DNA of 64,000 nt, from positions 1 through 64,000 of the forward strand of contig VFIW01000139.1 of assembly GCA_006386115.1 (NCBI GenBank), in the 5' to 3' direction. The position numbers and the translations under genes are program-made. The notes under the pieces are model-generated. The model had not been told where the DNA came from, made no database searches, and worked only from the letters and a program-made list of their open reading frames with translations. This document shows positions 37,880 to 48,926 of the stretch, piece after piece; the stretch's first letter is position 1, and each line of letters opens with the position of its first letter. Origin of the DNA: Globisporangium splendens. Lineage: Eukaryota; Oomycota; Peronosporomycetes; Pythiales; Pythiaceae.

Positions 37880-38521
37880 ATGAATTTTGAAACAATTTTC
37901 TTCTTTTTTTTTTCAAGTATAGCTTTAACATCAGCTATATTTGTAATATATTCTACAAATACAATATATTCCGCATTTTTTTTAATATTAGTTTTTACAA
38001 ATTCAACAGGATTATTATTAATTTCTGAAATTGAATTTATATCTATTATGTTAATTATTATTTATGTAGGTGCTATTACAGTTTTATTTTTATTTGTAAT
38101 AATGATGTTAGATATTAATGTATTAATTGATAAAAATAATAATAATAATTTTGGTTATCTTCCAATTATTTTTTTAATAAGTTTTGTTTTCTTTTTAGAA
38201 ACTTCTGTAATGTTTAGTAAAATATTTACTACATATTATCATTTAATTGAACAATCTTTTTTTAAAAATGATTTTTTTTATAGGAAAGTTGTAAATCAAT
38301 TAGATTATATAACTAATATAGAAACAATAGGGCAAATTTTATATAGTTATTATGCTTTTTTTTTTTTAGTAGCTGGTATTATTTTATTAATAGCTTTAAT
38401 AGGTGCAGTAACTTTAACTAAAAAAGAAAAAAAAAAACAAAAATATTTAAATAAAAATTTATATAAACAATTATCTAGAAATTCGTTACAAGCTATTTTT
38501 AATATAAAAAATAAAAATTAA
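37880..38521 (+). CDS. nad6: NADH dehydrogenase subunit 6
   Basis: A 213-residue complex I membrane subunit with five helices. The third helix has MLIIIYVGAITVLFLFVIMML, containing the family pi-bulge region (YVGAI-VLFLF). The fifth, FLVAGIILLIALIGAVTL, precedes a Lys-rich tail. This copy is intact; the partner at 45887-46529 has a +1 frameshift at the T-run before VAGIILL. Two nt separate it from trnR(UCU). Confidence 0.96.
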   Translation: MNFETIFFFFFSSIALTSAIFVIYSTNTIYSAFFLILVFTNSTGLLLISEIEFISIMLIIIYVGAITVLFLFVIMMLDINVLIDKNNNNNFGYLPIIFLISFVFFLETSVMFSKIFTTYYHLIEQSFFKNDFFYRKVVNQLDYITNIETIGQILYSYYAFFFLVAGIILLIALIGAVTLTKKEKKKQKYLNKNLYKQLSRNSLQAIFNIKNKN

Positions 38522-38522
38522 A

Positions 38523-38595
38523 ACGACCTTAACTTAATTGGTAGAGTATTAGCCTTCTAAGCTTTAAAATCTTGGTTCAAGTCCAAGAGGTTGTA
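38523..38595 (+). tRNA. trnR(ucu): tRNA-Arg(UCU)
   Basis: The acceptor acgacct pairs with aggttgt. Loop ctTCTaa. The lower anticodon stem has two U-U mismatches, weaker than the others. It reads AGA, the main Arg codon of this genome. Confidence 0.87.
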
Positions 38596-38753
38596 TATAA
38601 AAATATTATAAATAAAAAAAATTTTATATTATCTGAAATTAATTAAATTCATGTTATTAAAATAAAATTTTATTATAAATACTTTTGAATAAAAGGGAAT
38701 TATATTTTATATTTATAATATTTTAGTATAAATATGTATATATATATAATAAA

Positions 38754-38781
38754 TTATAATAGTATTAAATTACTATTATAA
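38754..38781. terminator. Hairpin between convergent trnR and atp9
   Basis: Perfect 11-bp arms (38754-38764 and 38771-38781) around TTAAAT. It lies between convergent units, with its far end 15 nt past the atp9 stop, a plausible bidirectional 3' element. The remaining spacer is AT-only. Confidence 0.4.
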
Positions 38782-38796
38782 AATTTAATTTATATA

Positions 38797-39036
<240 letters not shown>

Positions 39037-39098
39037 TTATATATATTTTTATTTCAATTAAAATATCTTAAATAATGTATTTTTTAATATATTTTTTT

Positions 39099-39242
39099 TT
39101 AAATTTTAAATATTAACCATAAAAAAAAATCTATTAAAAATTTTTCATTAAATATTAAATTCAATGTAAATATTAAATTAAATATAGTTGAATATAAAAC
39201 TCCTAATATAATTATTTCTAAATTTGATCTATTTTTAAACAT
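39099..39242 (-). CDS. orf47, small membrane ORF next to atp9
   Basis: A 47-residue ORF with two hydrophobic segments (about 8-30 and 35-46), divided by NEK. It has an ATG start, sits 74 nt upstream of atp9 on the same strand, and is identical in both IR copies. I do not recognise it. Its size and position beside atp9 recall small F0 stalk or assembly subunits, but Atp8 is already found elsewhere. It could be spurious, given AT-richness. Confidence 0.4.
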   Translation of the reverse strand: MFKNRSNLEIIILGVLYSTIFNLIFTLNLIFNEKFLIDFFLWLIFKI

Positions 39243-39315
39243 AATTTTTTAAATAACTTTACTCTTTATTTTTATTTATAAATGCATTTTAAATTCTTCC
39301 TTTGTTTTTTTTATT

Positions 39316-39825
39316 TTATAATATTTCTTTTAAAAAATTTATTAATTTAATTAAACTTTTTTCAAAAGAATCATGATTTGTTGAAAATTGTCCAGGATAT
39401 AATACATTTATTTTTTTTAGTTTTTCTAATTCGGTAATCAATTCGAAACTATCAAAAGAATCTTTTTCTAAATCTTTTAACACTTTATGAATAATTTCCC
39501 AACTTTTAACTGTACAAGATTTAGATAATTCCGTTGATAGTTTGTATAATATATTACCTATATCATCAAGCTCTTTTAAGTGACCTATTTTATTTATATG
39601 CTGACTTATAGTAAACCAGTCATTATTATATAAATAAATACTTACTCCTATTAAACTAATAATTCCTATTAAATAAAATAAATTTGACCAGGTCATTAAA
39701 TTAGTTTCTTGTTTTTGTTCTTTTTCTATTTCATTAATATTTTCTTCTATTTTTATTTTATTTTCTAAAAGTTCATTATTTAATTCTATAGAATTTTTAA
39801 TTATAAATTTAATATATTCTTTCAT
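39316..39825 (-). CDS. orf169, unassigned protein with one membrane helix
   Basis: A 169-residue ORF, present in both IR copies without indels. Residues 12-40 are Glu/Lys/Asn-rich and likely coiled coil. Residues 46-66 are a single transmembrane segment. The rest (67-169) looks like a soluble helical domain (HINKIGHLKELDDIGNILYKL, SWEIIHKVLKDLEKDSFDSFELITELEKL). It is more acidic and less Lys/Asn-biased than ribosomal genes here. It is the first gene of a unit with orf47 and atp9. I do not recognise a family. Confidence 0.7.
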   Translation of the reverse strand: MKEYIKFIIKNSIELNNELLENKIKIEENINEIEKEQKQETNLMTWSNLFYLIGIISLIGVSIYLYNNDWFTISQHINKIGHLKELDDIGNILYKLSTELSKSCTVKSWEIIHKVLKDLEKDSFDSFELITELEKLKKINVLYPGQFSTNHDSFEKSLIKLINFLKEIL

Positions 39826-40349
39826 AATTATTTTTTAAAATAGTTAAAAATAAAGACTATTTTTCTTTTCAAAAAAATCCTTATATAATTAAATAAAAGT
39901 ATTATAAAAATATTTTTATTTAATTTATTATATACTATAATAATATATATATTTTGAATATATATTAATTAATATTTTTTTTAAATATTAAAGGTACCAA
40001 TAAATAGATAATTAATAAACAATACTATAAATAGCATTGCTAATTAATTATTTATTATAAATAATATTATTAAAATTAAATTTATTAATATTTTTTCTTT
40101 TTTTCTATAAAAATATAAATATCTTTTAAATTTTTTTAATTTTATTTTTTTTTAATATTAATATAATATAACTATTTTAATCTAAATTTTTAATTGTTTA
40201 ATTTATATATATATATAATTAAATTCTTTCGAATAAACATTTTTTAATATTTTACGTAATTCATCTAAAAAAAGTTATATTATAAAATATATAAAATATT
40301 TTGTTTTAGTGTATTTAAATAAAAATTTATAAATTATATTTTATTAAAA
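39826..40349. other. 524-bp non-coding spacer with a cruciform-like repeat, copy B
   Basis: The largest gene-free stretch of the IR, between divergent orf169 and nad11 (truncated). No ORF or tRNA was seen. At 39999-40056 an imperfect nested inverted repeat folds as outer arms AATAAATA-ATTAA and an inner stem caatactat/atagcattg, next to GGTACC at 39993-39998. It may contain the divergent promoter or a replication start (inference). Confidence 0.4.
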
Positions 40350-40793
40350 ATGATAACTATTTATATAAATAATATAAAAACAAAAGTTAATAAGAATTTA
40401 ACAGTATTACAAGCTTGTAATATTTTAAAAATTGAAATTCCTAAATTTTGTTTTCAAGAAAATTTACAAATAGCAGGTAATTGTAGAATGTGTTTAGTAG
40501 AAATTGAAAATTCACCTAAACCTGTTGCTTCTTGTGCTATGCCTGTTATGCCAAATATGAAAATTTTTACAGATACACCTTTAGTTCAAAAAGCTCGAGA
40601 AAGTGTATTAGAATTTTTATTAATTAATCATCCATTAGATTGTCCTATATGTGATCAAGCTTCTGAATGTGATTTACAAGATCAAGTAATGATTTTTGGT
40701 TCAGATAGACATCAAATTTTATTAAATTTTAATATTATATATAAATACTTTTTAATTTATTATCTTTATAAAGATAATAAATTAATTTTATAA
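40350..40793 (+). pseudogene. nad11: Truncated nad11 (5' part), fused to unique-region sequence
   Basis: A 147-codon ORF. Residues 1-120 are identical to Nad11, and the last 27 come from the unique region beyond the IR edge (40710), ending inside antisense nad4L. It retains the N1b [2Fe-2S] ligands C34, C45, C48, C62 and the His/Cys set H94, C98, C101, C107, but not the third cluster. It arises because the inverted repeat includes only the start of nad11. Whether it is translated is unknown; it shares its promoter region with the real gene. Confidence 0.9.
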
Positions 40794-41068
40794 ATAGAAA
40801 TATCTCCATAAATTTTAAAAAAAAGAATCAAGATAGCTAATCCTATAGCAGATTCTGCCGCTGCTACTGTTAAAATAAGTAATGAAAAAACTTGTCCTAT
40901 TATATCATCAATAAAAACAGAAAAATAAATAAAATTTAAATTAATTGATAATAATAATAATTCAATAGACATTAAAATAATTATTATATTTTGTCTATTT
41001 AATATAATACCAAATAAACCCAGACAAAATAAAAAAAAATTGATAATAAAATGATTTAATATACTCAT
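40766..41068 (-). CDS. nad4L: NADH dehydrogenase subunit 4L
   Basis: A 100-residue, three-helix complex I subunit (NuoK type). [20 protein letters not shown] holds the conserved Glu of helix 2. [22 protein letters not shown] holds the second conserved Glu. It is one nt downstream of nad1 and ends the nad11-nad1-nad4L unit. Its last 28 nt overlap the antisense chimeric nad11 ORF. Confidence 0.96.
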   Translation of the reverse strand: MSILNHFIINFFLFCLGLFGIILNRQNIIIILMSIELLLLSINLNFIYFSVFIDDIIGQVFSLLILTVAAAESAIGLAILILFFKIYGDISIYKINLLSL

Positions 41069-41069
41069 A

Positions 41070-42050
41070 TTAAATTAACCAATTAAAACTTATTAAAATA
41101 CTTGAAGTATATAAAAACCAGCTTATAGTAAAAGGTAAAAAAACTTTCCAACCTAATCTCATTAACTGATCATAACGATATCTTGGTAAAATAGCTCTAG
41201 CTACTACAAAAAAAATAACAAAAATAATTAATTTCATACTAAACCAAAATGAACCTGGTAATATATTAAATAATTTTATACTAAAAGGAAATGGCGGCAA
41301 CCAACCTCCTAAAAATAATACAGTAGTTAAGCTACTCATTAATAACATATTAGCATATTCTCCTAAAAAAAATAAAGCAAAACCCATAGCTGAATATTCA
41401 ACATTATAACCTGATACTAATTCTGCTTCTGCTTCTGGTAAATCAAAAGGATGTCTATTAGTTTCAGCTAAACATGAAATAAAAAAAATTATAAAAATAG
41501 GAAATAAAGGTATACAATACCAAATAGTTTTTTGCGCTAAAACAATCGAAACTAAATTTAAAGATTTAGCACAAATAATTACTGAAAGTATTGAAAATCC
41601 AATAGTTAATTCATAAGATACCATTTGAGCTGTTGATCTTAAAGCACCTAAAAATGAATATTTTGAATTACTAGACCAACCTGCAATAATAATACCATAA
41701 ACACCTAATGATGATATTGCTAATAAATATAAAATTCCAATATTTAATTCAGTATAAAACATACCGAAACCTAATGGAATAATAACCCAACTTAATAGAC
41801 TTAAAAAAAAAGTTAAAATAGGTGCTAATATAAATAAAATAATATCAGCATTACTAGGTAAAATAGTTTCTTTAACAAATAATTTTAATCCATCAGCTAA
41901 GGGTTGTAATAAACCGAAAACACCAACAACATTTGGTCCTCTTCTTCTTTGAATAGAAGCTAATATTTTACGTTCAGCTAATGTAAAATAAGCTACAGCG
42001 ATTAATAAAGGTAATACTAAAATTAGAATTTTTAAAATTGTATATATCAT
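41070..42050 (-). CDS. nad1: NADH dehydrogenase subunit 1
   Basis: A 326-residue membrane subunit that forms the quinone entry of complex I with Nad7 and Nad9. [34 protein letters not shown] near 25-58 and [31 protein letters not shown] near 200-230 are diagnostic, including the acidic loop. Eight helices. It lies 4 nt after nad11 and 1 nt before nad4L, so the three are surely co-transcribed. Confidence 0.98.
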   Translation of the reverse strand: MIYTILKILILVLPLLIAVAYFTLAERKILASIQRRRGPNVVGVFGLLQPLADGLKLFVKETILPSNADIILFILAPILTFFLSLLSWVIIPLGFGMFYTELNIGILYLLAISSLGVYGIIIAGWSSNSKYSFLGALRSTAQMVSYELTIGFSILSVIICAKSLNLVSIVLAQKTIWYCIPLFPIFIIFFISCLAETNRHPFDLPEAEAELVSGYNVEYSAMGFALFFLGEYANMLLMSSLTTVLFLGGWLPPFPFSIKLFNILPGSFWFSMKLIIFVIFFVVARAILPRYRYDQLMRLGWKVFLPFTISWFLYTSSILISFNWLI

Positions 42051-42054
42051 ATGT

Positions 42055-44058
42055 TTATTTTAATTTATTTTTTATTATTTTATTAGAATTAATTAAAATT
42101 TTAGAATATTGTTCTAAAATATTAGTATAATATACATTTTTAATTAATGAATCTAAAAAATTTATATTAATTTTTAAATATTTTGTATTTTTAATAAAAT
42201 TATTAATTATTTTTATTCTATTTTTTAATAAATAAGGTAAAATTTCTTTCATTTTAAAAAAAGAATTTTCCTTTTTTGATTGATTTTTATTTAAAATAAA
42301 TTTATAAATATTTTTATAAATAATTGAATCTTTTCTTTGTTCTGTACTTAAATTTAATATCTGTTCATTTTTTTGTATTAAACCTTCAATATTTATATAT
42401 GTACCTTCTTTTTCTAAAAAAGTTAAACCAGGTAATATTAAATTAGAATTTTGAGCATCTTCTGTAAAGTGATGTCCTTGATAAATTATAAAATTATTTT
42501 TTTCTTTTATTAATTTTTTTTTTAAATTAGTATTATATAAATAAGATATTTTTGAATTTTTTAAATTTAATTTAGTACTTGAAAAGTTTATTTCTAAAAA
42601 ATTTATAAATGAATTTTTTGAATTAAAAAAATTAATATTATTATTTAAAAAAGATATATTTTTTAATTTTGATATTAAAAAATAAGCATTTTTTTGGTTA
42701 ATAATATTTTCACCAAAAATTATAATAGGGTTTTTAGCTTTTTTTATATTTTTACAAAAAGAATGTTTACCTAAAATAATATTAACTAAAACATCTAAAC
42801 TTAATCCTAAATTATCTACAGGATATGTAAAGTCTATTTTGTTACCTATATAAGCTACTTTAAAATTTCCCTTTCTTAATCTATTAATTAAATGAATATT
42901 TAATATTGAACCTTCTTGACGTATATCACTATTAATTATTAAACATAAATCAGATTCATCAATACTTTTTAAAGTATTTTGAAATAAAAAATTTGAAGTT
43001 AAATCCGAATTTATTTTTAAATTTTTATTATTTAAAAATTTTTCATAACTAATATTAGATATTCCTAATTTATTTAAATTTTTTTTTAATAAAAAAAGAG
43101 ATTCTAAATCTATTAAATCACCAATAACACTTTTAATATTAAAACTATCAGTTGTTATTAATTTTTGATTTATAATATTTAAAGCATCAAACCATGATAT
43201 TTTTTGAAATTTATTATTTTCATCTTTTAATAAAGGATATTTAATTCGTTGATATTTTAAACTATCAAAAAAAAATCTAGTTTTATTTGAAATCCATTCT
43301 TTATTTATATTAAAATTTGTTTTAGGTAAAATACGAACAATTTCATTATTAAAAATATCTACTTTAATATTTGAACCAATTCCATCTAAAACATCTATAC
43401 CTTCTTTTTTTCTTAATTCCCAAGATCTCGCTTTAAAAGTAAAAGGTTTTGAAGTTAAAGCACCTACTGGACATAAATCTATTAAATTTCCTGAAAATTC
43501 TGAACTAAATATATTTGGATAATAAAAATTAATTTCAGTTTTATTACCACGTCCAGTAGTTCCTAAATTATCAATACCACAAACTTCATTAGCAAAACGA
43601 ACACAACGTGTACAATGAATACATCTTGTCATAATTGTTTTAATAAAAGGACCACAATATTTATCTTCAACTCCTCTTTTTTTAAAAAAAAAACGACTTC
43701 TATCTGAACCAAAAATCATTACTTGATCTTGTAAATCACATTCAGAAGCTTGATCACATATAGGACAATCTAATGGATGATTAATTAATAAAAATTCTAA
43801 TACACTTTCTCGAGCTTTTTGAACTAAAGGTGTATCTGTAAAAATTTTCATATTTGGCATAACAGGCATAGCACAAGAAGCAACAGGTTTAGGTGAATTT
43901 TCAATTTCTACTAAACACATTCTACAATTACCTGCTATTTGTAAATTTTCTTGAAAACAAAATTTAGGAATTTCAATTTTTAAAATATTACAAGCTTGTA
44001 ATACTGTTAAATTCTTATTAACTTTTGTTTTTATATTATTTATATAAATAGTTATCAT
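42055..44058 (-). CDS. nad11: NADH dehydrogenase subunit 11 (75-kDa, NuoG-type)
   Basis: A 667-residue matrix-arm subunit carrying three Fe-S clusters. Ligands: C34, C45, C48, C62 (N1b); H94, C98, C101, C107 (N5); C146, C149, C152, C196 (N4). The rest is a molybdopterin-oxidoreductase-like domain, very Asn/Lys/Ile-rich. The first 360 nt lie in the inverted repeat and the rest in the unique region. Both domains remain in one gene; in some protists the second part has moved to the nucleus. The start ATG at 44058 is shared with the truncated copy. Confidence 0.97.
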   Translation of the reverse strand: MITIYINNIKTKVNKNLTVLQACNILKIEIPKFCFQENLQIAGNCRMCLVEIENSPKPVASCAMPVMPNMKIFTDTPLVQKARESVLEFLLINHPLDCPICDQASECDLQDQVMIFGSDRSRFFFKKRGVEDKYCGPFIKTIMTRCIHCTRCVRFANEVCGIDNLGTTGRGNKTEINFYYPNIFSSEFSGNLIDLCPVGALTSKPFTFKARSWELRKKEGIDVLDGIGSNIKVDIFNNEIVRILPKTNFNINKEWISNKTRFFFDSLKYQRIKYPLLKDENNKFQKISWFDALNIINQKLITTDSFNIKSVIGDLIDLESLFLLKKNLNKLGISNISYEKFLNNKNLKINSDLTSNFLFQNTLKSIDESDLCLIINSDIRQEGSILNIHLINRLRKGNFKVAYIGNKIDFTYPVDNLGLSLDVLVNIILGKHSFCKNIKKAKNPIIIFGENIINQKNAYFLISKLKNISFLNNNINFFNSKNSFINFLEINFSSTKLNLKNSKISYLYNTNLKKKLIKEKNNFIIYQGHHFTEDAQNSNLILPGLTFLEKEGTYINIEGLIQKNEQILNLSTEQRKDSIIYKNIYKFILNKNQSKKENSFFKMKEILPYLLKNRIKIINNFIKNTKYLKININFLDSLIKNVYYTNILEQYSKILINSNKIIKNKLK

Positions 44059-44582
44059 TTTTAATAAAATATAATTTATAAATTTTTATTTAAATACACT
44101 AAAACAAAATATTTTATATATTTTATAATATAACTTTTTTTAGATGAATTACGTAAAATATTAAAAAATGTTTATTCGAAAGAATTTAATTATATATATA
44201 TATAAATTAAACAATTAAAAATTTAGATTAAAATAGTTATATTATATTAATATTAAAAAAAAATAAAATTAAAAAAATTTAAAAGATATTTATATTTTTA
44301 TAGAAAAAAAGAAAAAATATTAATAAATTTAATTTTAATAATATTATTTATAATAAATAATTAATTAGCAATGCTATTTATAGTATTGTTTATTAATTAT
44401 CTATTTATTGGTACCTTTAATATTTAAAAAAAATATTAATTAATATATATTCAAAATATATATATTATTATAGTATATAATAAATTAAATAAAAATATTT
44501 TTATAATACTTTTATTTAATTATATAAGGATTTTTTTGAAAAGAAAAATAGTCTTTATTTTTAACTATTTTAAAAAATAATT
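44059..44582. other. 524-bp non-coding spacer, copy A
   Basis: Mirror of 39826-40349, here between intact nad11 and orf169. The cruciform-like repeat is at 44352-44409. No gene seen. Confidence 0.4.
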
Positions 44583-45092
44583 ATGAAAGAATATATTAAA
44601 TTTATAATTAAAAATTCTATAGAATTAAATAATGAACTTTTAGAAAATAAAATAAAAATAGAAGAAAATATTAATGAAATAGAAAAAGAACAAAAACAAG
44701 AAACTAATTTAATGACCTGGTCAAATTTATTTTATTTAATAGGAATTATTAGTTTAATAGGAGTAAGTATTTATTTATATAATAATGACTGGTTTACTAT
44801 AAGTCAGCATATAAATAAAATAGGTCACTTAAAAGAGCTTGATGATATAGGTAATATATTATACAAACTATCAACGGAATTATCTAAATCTTGTACAGTT
44901 AAAAGTTGGGAAATTATTCATAAAGTGTTAAAAGATTTAGAAAAAGATTCTTTTGATAGTTTCGAATTGATTACCGAATTAGAAAAACTAAAAAAAATAA
45001 ATGTATTATATCCTGGACAATTTTCAACAAATCATGATTCTTTTGAAAAAAGTTTAATTAAATTAATAAATTTTTTAAAAGAAATATTATAA
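44583..45092 (+). CDS. orf169, copy A
   Basis: Identical to 39316-39825. Unassigned; N-terminal coiled coil, one membrane helix, helical soluble domain. Confidence 0.7.
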   Translation: MKEYIKFIIKNSIELNNELLENKIKIEENINEIEKEQKQETNLMTWSNLFYLIGIISLIGVSIYLYNNDWFTISQHINKIGHLKELDDIGNILYKLSTELSKSCTVKSWEIIHKVLKDLEKDSFDSFELITELEKLKKINVLYPGQFSTNHDSFEKSLIKLINFLKEIL

Positions 45093-45165
45093 AATAAAAA
45101 AAACAAAGGAAGAATTTAAAATGCATTTATAAATAAAAATAAAGAGTAAAGTTATTTAAAAAATT

Positions 45166-45309
45166 ATGTTTAAAAATAGATCAAATTTAGAAATAATTAT
45201 ATTAGGAGTTTTATATTCAACTATATTTAATTTAATATTTACATTGAATTTAATATTTAATGAAAAATTTTTAATAGATTTTTTTTTATGGTTAATATTT
45301 AAAATTTAA
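45166..45309 (+). CDS. orf47, copy A
   Basis: Identical to 39099-39242. Two hydrophobic segments; upstream of atp9; unassigned. Confidence 0.4.
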   Translation: MFKNRSNLEIIILGVLYSTIFNLIFTLNLIFNEKFLIDFFLWLIFKI

Positions 45310-45371
45310 AAAAAAATATATTAAAAAATACATTATTTAAGATATTTTAATTGAAATAAAAATATATATAA

Positions 45372-45611
<240 letters not shown>

Positions 45612-45626
45612 TATATAAATTAAATT

Positions 45627-45654
45627 TTATAATAGTAATTTAATACTATTATAA
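45627..45654. terminator. Hairpin between atp9 and trnR, copy A
   Basis: Mirror of 38754-38781, 11-bp arms. Confidence 0.4.
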
Positions 45655-45812
45655 TTTATTATATATATATACATATTTATACTAAAATATTATAAATATA
45701 AAATATAATTCCCTTTTATTCAAAAGTATTTATAATAAAATTTTATTTTAATAACATGAATTTAATTAATTTCAGATAATATAAAATTTTTTTTATTTAT
45801 AATATTTTTATA

Positions 45813-45885
45813 TACAACCTCTTGGACTTGAACCAAGATTTTAAAGCTTAGAAGGCTAATACTCTACCAATTAAGTTAAGGTCGT
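45813..45885 (-). tRNA. trnR(ucu): tRNA-Arg(UCU), copy A
   Basis: Mirror copy of 38523-38595. Confidence 0.87.
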
Positions 45886-45886
45886 T

Positions 45887-46529
45887 TTAATTTTTATTTT
45901 TTATATTAAAAATAGCTTGTAACGAATTTCTAGATAATTGTTTATATAAATTTTTATTTAAATATTTTTGTTTTTTTTTTTCTTTTTTAGTTAAAGTTAC
46001 TGCACCTATTAAAGCTATTAATAAAATAATACCAGCTACCTAAAAAAAAAAAAGCATAATAACTATATAAAATTTGCCCTATTGTTTCTATATTAGTTAT
46101 ATAATCTAATTGATTTACAACTTTCCTATAAAAAAAATCATTTTTAAAAAAAGATTGTTCAATTAAATGATAATATGTAGTAAATATTTTACTAAACATT
46201 ACAGAAGTTTCTAAAAAGAAAACAAAACTTATTAAAAAAATAATTGGAAGATAACCAAAATTATTATTATTATTTTTATCAATTAATACATTAATATCTA
46301 ACATCATTATTACAAATAAAAATAAAACTGTAATAGCACCTACATAAATAATAATTAACATAATAGATATAAATTCAATTTCAGAAATTAATAATAATCC
46401 TGTTGAATTTGTAAAAACTAATATTAAAAAAAATGCGGAATATATTGTATTTGTAGAATATATTACAAATATAGCTGATGTTAAAGCTATACTTGAAAAA
46501 AAAAAGAAGAAAATTGTTTCAAAATTCAT
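45887..46529 (-). CDS. nad6: NADH dehydrogenase subunit 6, copy A, frameshifted
   Basis: The same gene as 37880-38521 but one base longer. Where copy B reads a T-run then AGTAGCTGG, this copy reads AGGTAGCTGG, so the frame leaves Nad6 after residue 163 and stops at 45987 (180 residues). The fifth helix and basic tail are lost in that frame. A basecalling insertion beside a homopolymer is the simplest explanation, because the remaining sequence is identical. Confidence 0.9.
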
Positions 46530-46571
46530 AAATTAAAATATAAAATATTCTTAAATGATATATTTTATTTT

Positions 46572-46600
46572 AATAATATAATATTATATATTATATTATT
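46572..46600. terminator. Hairpin overlapping the nad5 stop, copy A
   Basis: Mirror of 37809-37837. Confidence 0.35.
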
Positions 46601-48593
46601 ATTTTATTATTAAAAATATTAAAAAGAATAATAAAATTATAACAAAATCAAAATAAAATAATAATGAAAAGAAAATAATATTAATTAAAAAAATAGTACT
46701 AACTAATATTAATAATGAATAATGGTAAATATAACCTGTTTGTAATAAAACTATTTGTCGACTTAAAAATGCAAATATAGTAACTAAACCATAAGGTCCA
46801 CACATTTCTATTAAACCTTTATCTACCATTTTATAAGTAACATTATAACCTATTTTTAATATATATTGATTAACAAATTCATAATATATTTTATCAAAAT
46901 ACCATTTTCTATTTAAGAAATTATAAAAATATAAACCATAATTAGAAGTTTTTAAATCATATAAAAATCTAAATTTGAAAAAATATAAATAAAATGCACT
47001 AAATAAACCACAAAAACTTAAAATTACTGGTAATAATTTAAAAAAAGTTGGTAAAAATTCAGCATCAATCATTTGATTATTTATAGGATCTATATATATT
47101 GAATTGTTCCAAAAATTTGAACCCAAACCTACAAACATATCTTTAGATAAATAACCTATAAATATACTACCAAAAGCTAATAAACCTAAAGGTAAACCCA
47201 TTTCTAAAGGAACATCATGCGCATGTCTTATAACATTTTTATATGCATTTGTTTCACTTAAAAAAGCAAAAAATATTAAACGAGTTGAATAAAAAGCAGT
47301 AAAGAAAGCACCTATAGTACCTAACCAATAAGCAAAATGACCTGTTTCACTAAAACTAGCAAAAGATACTTCTAATATTAAATCTTTAGAATAAAAACCT
47401 GTTAAAAAAGGAAAACCCATTAAAGATAATGATCCTATTAAAAACATAATATAAGTAAAAGGTAATATACGTCTTAATCCACCCATTTTTCTAATATCTT
47501 GTTCATCACCCATGGCATGTATAACAGCTCCTGAACATAAAAATAATAATGCTTTAAAATATGCGTGATTTGATAAATGGAAAATAGCTAAAGGATAATT
47601 AGATAAACCACAAGCAAAAAACATATAACCTAATTGACTACATGTAGAATATGCAACAATTTTTTTAAAATCATTTTGAACTAAACCTATAGTACTTGCA
47701 AAAAAGGCAGTTGAAGCTCCAATAACAGTTATAACTTTTAAAGAAAAAATTGAATATTCAAATATAGGGGAACATCTAGCAGTTAAATAAACACCTGCTG
47801 TAACCATTGTAGCTGCATGAATTAATGCTGAAACTGGTGTAGGCCCTTCCATTGCATCAGGTAACCATAAGTGTAAAAAAATTTGAGCAGATTTACCCAT
47901 AGCACCTATAAATATTAAGATACATGATACATCAATAATACTTAAATTATAATTAAAGAAAACAAAAGTAAAATTTTTAACAATTGAAATAGCTGCAAAA
48001 GTACTAAAATATTCTACAGTTCTAATATTATAAAAGATGGTTAAAATACCTAATAAAAAAATTAAATCACTAATTCTATTTACTAACATAGCTTTAATAG
48101 CTGCTTTATTTGCTTGTAAACGGGTAAACCAGAAATTAATTAATAAAAAAGAACAAAAACCTACACCTTCCCAACCAACAAACATTTGTACAAAATTATC
48201 ACCGGTTACTAATATAATCATAAAAAAAGTAAATAGAGATAAATAAGACATAAATCTCGATAAATGTGGATCATGAACCATATATTGAGAAGAATATAAA
48301 TGAACTAATGTAGAGATACTTGTTACAACCACTAACATAACCATTGTTAAGGTATCAAATAAGAAACTCCAATTACAATTAAATAAACCACTGTTGATCC
48401 AAGTTGCTAAATAAATTAAATATTCATATTCAGAAGTAATTGAATCATAAAAAATTATTAATGAAAAAATAAAACTTAAAAAAGTTGTTAAAGTAGTTAT
48501 AAATACAGAACCTTTACGTCCTACATAAAAACCAAATAATCCGGATGCTATTGATCCTAATAATGGTAAAAATACGATAGATAATAATAACAT
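46599..48593 (-). CDS. nad5: NADH dehydrogenase subunit 5, copy A
   Basis: Identical to the 664-residue protein at 35816-37810. Confidence 0.98.
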   Translation of the reverse strand: MLLLSIVFLPLLGSIASGLFGFYVGRKGSVFITTLTTFLSFIFSLIIFYDSITSEYEYLIYLATWINSGLFNCNWSFLFDTLTMVMLVVVTSISTLVHLYSSQYMVHDPHLSRFMSYLSLFTFFMIILVTGDNFVQMFVGWEGVGFCSFLLINFWFTRLQANKAAIKAMLVNRISDLIFLLGILTIFYNIRTVEYFSTFAAISIVKNFTFVFFNYNLSIIDVSCILIFIGAMGKSAQIFLHLWLPDAMEGPTPVSALIHAATMVTAGVYLTARCSPIFEYSIFSLKVITVIGASTAFFASTIGLVQNDFKKIVAYSTCSQLGYMFFACGLSNYPLAIFHLSNHAYFKALLFLCSGAVIHAMGDEQDIRKMGGLRRILPFTYIMFLIGSLSLMGFPFLTGFYSKDLILEVSFASFSETGHFAYWLGTIGAFFTAFYSTRLIFFAFLSETNAYKNVIRHAHDVPLEMGLPLGLLAFGSIFIGYLSKDMFVGLGSNFWNNSIYIDPINNQMIDAEFLPTFFKLLPVILSFCGLFSAFYLYFFKFRFLYDLKTSNYGLYFYNFLNRKWYFDKIYYEFVNQYILKIGYNVTYKMVDKGLIEMCGPYGLVTIFAFLSRQIVLLQTGYIYHYSLLILVSTIFLINIIFFSLLFYFDFVIILLFFLIFLIIK

Positions 48594-48755
48594 AATAAAA
48601 TATAAATATAGAAATTTTAAGAAATAAAAAAAATATTTAAATAATATTTTTATTTCTTAAATAATAAAATTAATTAAATATTTTTTAATATAAATAAAAT
48701 TATATATATATATATATATATTAATATTAATACACTTAAATATATTAATAAATTT

Positions 48756-48831
48756 TCGGAAGAAAAGGATTCGAACCTTTGATCTTCTGTTCCCAAAACA
48801 GATGCATTAAACCATACTATGCTACCTTCCG
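48756..48831 (-). tRNA. trnP(ugg): tRNA-Pro(UGG), copy A
   Basis: Mirror copy of 35578-35653. Confidence 0.93.
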
Positions 48832-48844
48832 TATAAATAGAAGA

Positions 48845-48916
48845 TAATGATGGTAGGATTTGAACCTACAACATTAGGATTATGATTCCCACGTTCTACC
48901 ATTAAACTACATCATC
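48845..48916 (-). tRNA. trnM(cau): tRNA-Met(CAU) elongator, copy A
   Basis: Mirror copy of 35493-35564. Confidence 0.82.
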
Positions 48917-48926
48917 ATAATAATAT

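Larger units (their letters stand above)
40710..43698. other. Unique region 2 (2,989 bp)
   Basis: Single-copy DNA between the IR copies. It contains nad4L, nad1 and the main part of nad11, all on the minus strand. The sequence leaves the shared part at the codon after nad11 residue 120 on both sides. Confidence 0.93.
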
